Part shown: piece by piece, positions 58,818 to 64,000 of the stretch
Position numbering within the stretch: the first letter of the stretch is position 1
Layout of the letters: each line of letters starts with the position of its first letter
NCBI GenBank assembly: GCA_020637395.1
Contig: JACJWA010000001.1
Coordinates: 1,868,078 to 1,932,077, forward strand
Origin: Calditrichota bacterium
Lineage (GTDB): Bacteria; Electryoneota; RPQS01
DNA: 64,000 nucleotides
Direction of reading: 5' to 3'
The notes under the pieces: generated by a model
Database searches by the model: none
What the model saw: the letters and a program-made list of their open reading frames with translations, nothing else
What the model was told of the DNA's origin: nothing
Made by a program: the position numbers and the translations under genes

Positions 58818-61751
58818 ATGAAACGCAGCTTCAGATTGTGGGTGATTGTCACTTCCTTGCTTCTTGCTGGAGGACGGATCACGCTTGCCGGGTCGGTGCC
58901 GGGCAAGCTTAGCCCGGAACTGTCCCTGTGGGGTCAACATGACCCCGAAGCACACAAGACGGTCATTGTTTATCTCTATGAGAAAGCAAATATTGCGGAC
59001 CTGGATCAGTGGCTGACTTCAGCGCGTGCAACGCGCCAGCTCAGGCATCAGACCGTCGTGGACGAATTGCGCCGGGTTGCCGAAACATCTCAGGTTGATC
59101 TCATCCGGGAGTTGGAGGTAATGCTATCTTCCGGCAGGATTAGCGGATTTACACCCTACTGGATCATCAATGCGGTGGTGGTTGAAGGAGGTTACGAGGC
59201 CATACGCGACCTGGCGGACCGAGAGGACATCGAGTGGATCGAAGAGAGTTTTACCGCTTCACTCATTGAACCTGTGGACCGTGCATCGGCAAGGCACTTA
59301 GACGAGAATCACGGCATTCCGACTGGAATTCGGGCCATCGGGGCGCCGCGAATCTGGTATGAACTCGGCTTCACGGGTGCGGGGAGACTTGTTGGCAATA
59401 TTGACACCGGCGTGGACGGTGCGCATCCGGCGCTTGCGGCCCGCTGGAGAGGAGTTCATGCGCCGCATGAGGAGTGCTGGCTGGATGTCGTAGGCAACTC
59501 GGATTTTCCGGAAGACGATTCGCCCAGCGGCGGGCACGGCACGCACGTCATGGGAACTATCTGCGGCAATTCGACCGGCAGCAACGATTCGATTGGCGTC
59601 GCACCTGAAGCGCAGTGGATTGCCTGCAATGCCATTGATCAGGGCAGCGGCGGAGGATTCAACAACGATATTCTGGACGCGTTTCAGTTCATGGCCGACC
59701 CGGATGGCAACAGCGCCACCATTGATGATGTCCCGGATGTCGTGCAGAATTCGTGGGGAGTGGACGGGCGCTTCGCCGGTTACACGGATTGTTTTCAACT
59801 GTGGAATGATGCCATAGTGAATTGCGAAGCGGCTGGAGTCGTGGTCACGTATTCGGCGGGAAACGAAGGCTCTTCCCCGCGCACGCTGCGCAGTCCGGCC
59901 ACGATTCAGCTCGACAGCGTCACGGTCTTTTCGGTCGGTGCGGTGAATGCCAATTCCGATACGATTCCGCCCTACACCATCGCCACGTTTTCAAGCCGCG
60001 GACCTACGGACTGTACTCCGTTCACGGCGATTAAGCCCGAAGTTTGCGCGCCGGGTGTGGATGTGTACTCCTCGTTTCCGGGGAACAACTACATTCGCTT
60101 GAACGGCACGTCCATGGCCGGACCGCATGTAGCGGGAATTGTGGCGCTGATGCGACAGGCGAATCCGAATGCTGAGGTTCGCGAAATCAAGTCCATTCTG
60201 ATGCGTACCGCGCATGATTACGGCGACGAAGGCGAAGACAATGACTACGGCTTCGGATTCGTGGACGCGTACGAAGCTGTATTGGCGATCTCGCTCAATC
60301 GCGCAATCGTCACGGGAATCGTGACCAACGCGGTCACGCAGTCGCCGGTGGAGAATGCGTTGGTGAGCGCAGGAACCCGACAGCGAACGACCGATGCGCA
60401 AGGACGGTACTCCCTTTCGTTGCCCGGAGACTCGACCTGGCAATTGATCTGCGGCCGCTACGGATTTGCGGCGGAAACGCTTGAGGTTAGCGTGGCATCG
60501 GCAGAAACACTCACCGTTGATTTCGCTCTTACTCCGCTCCCGCAAGGCAGAATCTCAGGGCAGGTGACTGCGGGGCAAGCCGTGCCCGTGCGCGGTGCAA
60601 CGGTTTCATTTCCCGGATTGCCCGTGGTTCCGTTGCTGACCGACGGAGAAGGCGTCTTTTTTGCAGACCTTCCGGGCGACTCAACTTACTCTTTGCATGT
60701 TTCTTACGACGGAGCGACAGTGGACACGACCGTCGCGCTGGCGACGGGCGAAGAGGTAGTTCTTCAACTTCATCTCGACTCGCCTAAAGCACTGCCGCAG
60801 GGACCTGACGGCTACGGGTATCGCGCCTTTGATATGCTTGACACTCTGATTCCTCCCGCGCTCGATTGGATTGAAATCGCTCCGTCCCGTGCGGGTCCGG
60901 GAACCTTGCTCACTTTGCTTGACCGTGATTCCTCGGCATTTGTCGCCATGCCGTTTCCGTTTCAGTATTACGGCGTGAGTTATGATTCGCTGACGATCAA
61001 TGAGAACGGTTGGGTAGCTGCGGGAGTGTCACATGATCACTCGTACTTCAACTTTCCAATACCCGGAGCATCCGGGCCGAGTGCCGCGATGTCGCTCTTC
61101 TGGGATAATCTGCAGTGGATTCCTGACAGCTCCGAGCTGTGTTTTCACGCTGACACGGAGCTGGACCGGGTTGTGATCGAGTATCTTGACTTCAGGATTC
61201 CTCCGGGCGGAGTCGGCAGATTTTCTGCGCAGATTCAGATCCTGAATCCGGAGCGCTGGATCACTCCGACGGGTGACGCGGATATTCTGATGCTCTACGA
61301 GCGCGTGGATGTTCCGAATACATCGTCAGTGGGCATCGAAAACGCGAGCGAAACCGTGGGCATTCAGTGCTTGTACGACGGAACCTACGCGCCTCACACA
61401 TGGAGTATTCGAACTCCCTGGGCCGTGCTGTTCACGACACGACTCGAACCCTATCCATCCGCAGTGGATCAGGCCGCGCCGCTACCCGCGCAATTCTCTC
61501 TTTCGGAAGTCGTCCCGAATCCCTTCAATCCGACCGCCGAATTGCGCCTCGCGCTGGTTCGCACGATGCATGTGAACGCGACTGTCTTTGATGTTTTGGG
61601 CCGGAAGATTGAAACACTTCTCGACGGGTCGCTCGCAGCGGGCGAACATGCTTTGCAATGGAACGGTTCGTCGCGCCCATCCGGTGTGTATTTCTTCCGT
61701 GTTTCTGCCGCAGGATCCGTGGTTGTACGCAAGGCCGTTTTGCTGAAGTAG
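58818..61751 (+). CDS. secreted S8 (subtilisin-like) protease with T9SS sorting domain
   Basis: 977 residues from ATG 58818, which gives a clear signal peptide; the longer frame from 58677 does not. A propeptide covers about 25-170. The catalytic triad is D196 (GNIDTGVDG), H240 (GHGTHVMG) and S432 (NGTSMAGPHVAG). Two carboxypeptidase-regulatory-like beta domains follow (about 500-650: TGIVTNAVTQSPVENALVSA and SGQVTAGQAVPVRGATVSF), then a beta-sandwich and a T9SS type A domain (VPNPFNPTAELRLAL to VVRKAVLLK). An extracellular or surface endopeptidase; substrate unknown. Convergent with the outer-membrane protein gene. Confidence 0.93.
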   Translation: MKRSFRLWVIVTSLLLAGGRITLAGSVPGKLSPELSLWGQHDPEAHKTVIVYLYEKANIADLDQWLTSARATRQLRHQTVVDELRRVAETSQVDLIRELEVMLSSGRISGFTPYWIINAVVVEGGYEAIRDLADREDIEWIEESFTASLIEPVDRASARHLDENHGIPTGIRAIGAPRIWYELGFTGAGRLVGNIDTGVDGAHPALAARWRGVHAPHEECWLDVVGNSDFPEDDSPSGGHGTHVMGTICGNSTGSNDSIGVAPEAQWIACNAIDQGSGGGFNNDILDAFQFMADPDGNSATIDDVPDVVQNSWGVDGRFAGYTDCFQLWNDAIVNCEAAGVVVTYSAGNEGSSPRTLRSPATIQLDSVTVFSVGAVNANSDTIPPYTIATFSSRGPTDCTPFTAIKPEVCAPGVDVYSSFPGNNYIRLNGTSMAGPHVAGIVALMRQANPNAEVREIKSILMRTAHDYGDEGEDNDYGFGFVDAYEAVLAISLNRAIVTGIVTNAVTQSPVENALVSAGTRQRTTDAQGRYSLSLPGDSTWQLICGRYGFAAETLEVSVASAETLTVDFALTPLPQGRISGQVTAGQAVPVRGATVSFPGLPVVPLLTDGEGVFFADLPGDSTYSLHVSYDGATVDTTVALATGEEVVLQLHLDSPKALPQGPDGYGYRAFDMLDTLIPPALDWIEIAPSRAGPGTLLTLLDRDSSAFVAMPFPFQYYGVSYDSLTINENGWVAAGVSHDHSYFNFPIPGASGPSAAMSLFWDNLQWIPDSSELCFHADTELDRVVIEYLDFRIPPGGVGRFSAQIQILNPERWITPTGDADILMLYERVDVPNTSSVGIENASETVGIQCLYDGTYAPHTWSIRTPWAVLFTTRLEPYPSAVDQAAPLPAQFSLSEVVPNPFNPTAELRLALVRTMHVNATVFDVLGRKIETLLDGSLAAGEHALQWNGSSRPSGVYFFRVSAAGSVVVRKAVLLK

Positions 61752-61784
61752 CATCGCGGCTGACGCGCCACTTCCGAAAACAAG

Positions 61785-61812
61785 AAGGGTTTGCCTGTTG
61801 AGGCAAACCCTT
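61785..61812. terminator. terminator between convergent genes
   Basis: AAGGGTTTGCCT (61785-61796) pairs with AGGCAAACCCTT (61801-61812) around GTTG, between the protease and the minus-strand outer-membrane protein gene. Confidence 0.82.
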
Positions 61813-61840
61813 TACTATTGTCCTGCTTCAATTCCGCCTG

Positions 61841-63442
61841 TCAGAGTCTGTACCCCAAGCCAAGAGAGAATGTGTTCACATTTCTGTTGGATCCGCGCGC
61901 GGCTTCCGCATCAAGGTTCCCGCTGAGATGTCTGCCGAGGGACACGTCCAAGGTCAGGCGAAGCCAATTCTGCTTGATCCGTTCTGTCGCGCTGCGCAGG
62001 GTGTAGTTGTTTGCCCCGGCTTGTGCCGAGGCGTTCAAGTCCCGTAAGATGCTGCGCGAAAGTGTGATGGACGGCTGAGCTCCTTCGCTGTACTCTCCCG
62101 AGTACACTCTCACGCGTGCATTCGCGTGAACCCCGCTGCTCAAGATGTCCGACATGCGCACAAGGAACCATCCGGTTCGAGTGTCGCGGCGGCCTTCCGA
62201 CATGGTGCGCAGTCCGCCGCCAACTTCCGTCGAAAGAGTGCGGGCCAGCCGCGCTTCCACACTGCCGCGCCATCCTTGCCGCAAGGCGTCGTCGAACAAA
62301 CTGTCCGGCACCGAACGCGAGTCATAGGTGTAAAAACTCTTGCGATTGTCATAACCGAGCGAAAAAGCCAGCACTTTGCCCGGGGCATAGCGCGCGTTCA
62401 GCAAGACACTTGCAAGATCAAGCGTCTTATCTTGTTTCTCTTTCAGCCAATCGCGATAAATGTTTATCTCTGTGCTTTCGAACAATCGCAACCGGGATCC
62501 GAGCGAATAGTTCACTTGCTGATAGAGAAACTCACGATCTACCTCGCCCTGATGATAGGTTCCCGCGAGGGACAGAGTCGCGGAGAGTCGTGCGCGCCTC
62601 CCCTGCGGCTTCTCATAGGCCGTAAAGACACCGCCTTTGGTGACGTCCGTTTGAAAGTCCGTGTTCTCGAGATCGGGCTCCGTGCCGGCGAACGCTCCGG
62701 CAGAAAACACGTCGCTCAATCTGTACCGGGCAAAGCCGCCATCAATGTAGCCGATGCCGCGCAGCTCGCGAGCAATCATGCGGCCCACTCCAAGTTCCAT
62801 CCGTGACGCGGGATCGGCGTACCGCAATGCCGCCTCGTAAATCCGCTGGCTGGTCTGAGTCGTTGTGGCGGATGAACTCTCTCGATCGCGATAGGTCTTG
62901 CGCAGCCGCATCCTGAGGGCTGCCGAAATGTGTGAGTTCTTGATGTTCGACAGACTGGCGCGCACACTCAGTGACGGCTCTGAGTAGTCGTAATTGAATT
63001 CTTCGCGGTCATCCTGGATCAGGTAGTCCATCCCGATGCGGCCGGTAAGACGATTGATATCTCCGGGCGGTTCGTTTCGAGCCCGGGACTTTGGTTCTTC
63101 CACGTCCTCCGTTTCGGCGATGTTCTCGGGCTTCGTTTGCTCTTTCTCGACGGCTTGGCCCGTGGCGCGAACCAACACGCTGTCGCCAACGAGAACAGGA
63201 ACCGCGAGATCGGACAGCGCGCAAGAGGCAGAGTTGTCCGCAACGAACGTCACGCTCAAGAATGCAACATGCTCCCCGATTCTGACAATCTCCACGGAGT
63301 CTCCCGCGGCAATACCGGCGGCACGGCCCGCGTCAAGATACGCCGCGCCTGCCGAAACATACTTCACGGTCGTGCGTACGTCTTCGGCCCACAGAGTTCC
63401 GGCTAGCACAAGACACATCGCGAGCGCCGCAATCCGTCTCAT
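61841..63442 (-). CDS. outer-membrane beta-barrel-like protein next to a multiheme cytochrome
   Basis: 533 residues, signal peptide 1-19. Residues 20-95 form a small soluble domain (AGIAAGDSVEIVRIGEHVAF), then a charged linker (about 100-130, Glu/Lys-rich). From about 135 the sequence alternates polar and aromatic residues in strand-like stretches and ends in FSLGLGYRL, a terminal aromatic/Leu signature of outer-membrane barrels. Its start overlaps the cytochrome stop by 4 nt (ATGA), so both are made together. No specific porin family was recognised. The pairing suggests a porin-cytochrome electron conduit. Confidence 0.7.
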   Translation of the reverse strand: MRRIAALAMCLVLAGTLWAEDVRTTVKYVSAGAAYLDAGRAAGIAAGDSVEIVRIGEHVAFLSVTFVADNSASCALSDLAVPVLVGDSVLVRATGQAVEKEQTKPENIAETEDVEEPKSRARNEPPGDINRLTGRIGMDYLIQDDREEFNYDYSEPSLSVRASLSNIKNSHISAALRMRLRKTYRDRESSSATTTQTSQRIYEAALRYADPASRMELGVGRMIARELRGIGYIDGGFARYRLSDVFSAGAFAGTEPDLENTDFQTDVTKGGVFTAYEKPQGRRARLSATLSLAGTYHQGEVDREFLYQQVNYSLGSRLRLFESTEINIYRDWLKEKQDKTLDLASVLLNARYAPGKVLAFSLGYDNRKSFYTYDSRSVPDSLFDDALRQGWRGSVEARLARTLSTEVGGGLRTMSEGRRDTRTGWFLVRMSDILSSGVHANARVRVYSGEYSEGAQPSITLSRSILRDLNASAQAGANNYTLRSATERIKQNWLRLTLDVSLGRHLSGNLDAEAARGSNRNVNTFSLGLGYRL

Positions 63443-64000
63443 GGTTTGCCTCCACCGTCGGCCTTGAGACTGTTCAACGGCGTGTCTCCACCGGGCAACC
63501 TCAGATCATCTGCTCGTCCGTCCGGATGGCATCCGTAGCATGAGGTCGGCGTGTATTCGTAGCCATTTTCGCCTTGATGATGATCGTCCACGTCTCCCTG
63601 GTTCGAGTGCTCATGGCACTCAATGCAGCTGAACCCATCGTACACCCCGGCATAGACGTGGCACTGGTTGCAGAGGTTCCACTTGTTCCGGTGCTTGCCT
63701 GTATAGATCGGGAAGTGATCAGCATCGTGATTAAAAAACGCATTCCAATTTGACGTCGTATGGCAATTGACGCACTCGAACGGGTAGCCGTCATTGTGAT
63801 CCGGGGAGGCGGCGTTGTAATCCGCTTCATGACAGAAGAAGCAATCGGTCGGTGTCCCCGTGTATTGTCCGCCGACATGGCACTGCGTGCAGCTCGCCGC
63901 AACGTGCGCACCCGTCAACGGGAAGTCCGAAAGAGAGTGATCAAAGTCTGCGTCGTCCCAGTTCGATGTGTTGTGGCATTGCTGGCACGCCGTCGGGAAC
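63439..64000 (-). CDS. multiheme c-type cytochrome (N-terminus outside window)
   Basis: The last 186 codons are visible and contain seven CxxCH heme motifs: CQQCH, CTQCH, CFFCH, CVNCH, CNQCH, CIECH and CYGCH. Modules of the form FPLTGAHVAASCTQCH and FPIYTGKHRNKWNLCNQCH repeat, the layout of cytochrome c3-like proteins found in Ignavibacteria and related phyla. Extra His residues (DHNDG, DHHQGE) can be axial ligands. The short start near 63918 is internal; the frame continues off the window. With the overlapping barrel gene it may move electrons across the outer membrane. Confidence 0.85.
   Translation of the reverse strand, partial: FPTACQQCHNTSNWDDADFDHSLSDFPLTGAHVAASCTQCHVGGQYTGTPTDCFFCHEADYNAASPDHNDGYPFECVNCHTTSNWNAFFNHDADHFPIYTGKHRNKWNLCNQCHVYAGVYDGFSCIECHEHSNQGDVDDHHQGENGYEYTPTSCYGCHPDGRADDLRLPGGDTPLNSLKADGGGKP

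Noticed and set aside
1..64000. tRNA, rRNA and CRISPR arrays
   Set aside because: No cloverleaf with a GTTCRA loop, no rRNA-like stretch and no regularly spaced direct repeats were seen by eye.

Overview
The window looks like a chromosomal segment of a Gram-negative, largely anaerobic bacterium of the Fibrobacteres-Chlorobi-Bacteroidetes (FCB) type, or one of the candidate phyla near it. Four large secreted proteins end in a Por-secretion (T9SS type A) sorting domain with a PNPFN motif and a terminal basic-plus-LLK tail. There is also a CxxCH-rich extracellular cytochrome, a 2-oxoacid:ferredoxin oxidoreductase, an RND/TolC exporter, and a sigma-54 two-component system. The base composition is moderately GC-rich. 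No rRNA, tRNA or CRISPR array was recognised.

Layout. 1-2017: a secreted VIT/VWA protein cut by the window edge. 2421-5191: ferredoxin, alpha and fused beta-gamma subunits of a 2-oxoacid:ferredoxin oxidoreductase. 5263-7580: two secreted repeat proteins. 7930-10209: malic enzyme MaeB. 10429-15493: a sulfur/redox operon (ArsR-rhodanese regulator, thioredoxin, octaheme cytochrome, cytochrome b, two YeeE/YedE transporters, one fused to a degenerate rhodanese). 15834-20910: an operon with an isocitrate/isopropylmalate dehydrogenase-like enzyme, an HMG-CoA-lyase-like lyase, a family III CoA-transferase and a two-subunit aconitase-family hydratase. 21202-28886: an accessory region with two IS3-family copies, a transposase remnant, an FG-GAP gene split by one IS, a FabV-like reductase, and an AT-richer two-gene cassette whose amidase gene is cut by the second IS. 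29041-40923: acyl-CoA dehydrogenase, a cyclic-diphosphoglycerate-synthetase-like GTPase, arginine deiminase, a TetR-controlled RND efflux operon and a glutamine synthetase-family enzyme. 40995-49591: a CapA-like phosphoesterase, a sigma-54 response regulator with its histidine kinase and, divergent from them, a sigma-54 promoter followed by a structured leader, a cupredoxin/YCF48 protein and a YceI protein. 49671-61751: three giant secreted proteins (beta-propeller, triplicated beta-helix, subtilisin-like protease). 61841-64000: a beta-barrel-like outer-membrane protein overlapping a multiheme cytochrome gene, possibly an electron conduit.

How the parts fit. Central metabolism genes (ferredoxin oxidoreductase, MaeB, the hydratase/dehydrogenase/lyase/CoA-transferase operon, acyl-CoA dehydrogenase) suggest interconversion of pyruvate, acetyl-CoA and short 2-oxo or dicarboxylic acids with ferredoxin and NAD(P) as carriers. 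Two cytochrome loci and a cupredoxin suggest respiratory or stress-related redox chemistry in the envelope. A recurrent promoter form, TTGACA-like hexamer, exactly 17 nt, then TATATT, precedes at least eight transcription units and is the likely housekeeping signature. The main candidates for new biology are the C5-acid operon (15.7-20.9 kb), the sulfur operon (10.4-15.5 kb), the sigma-54 leader RNA (47.3 kb) and the IS-damaged secreted amidase cassette (25.8-27.2 kb).
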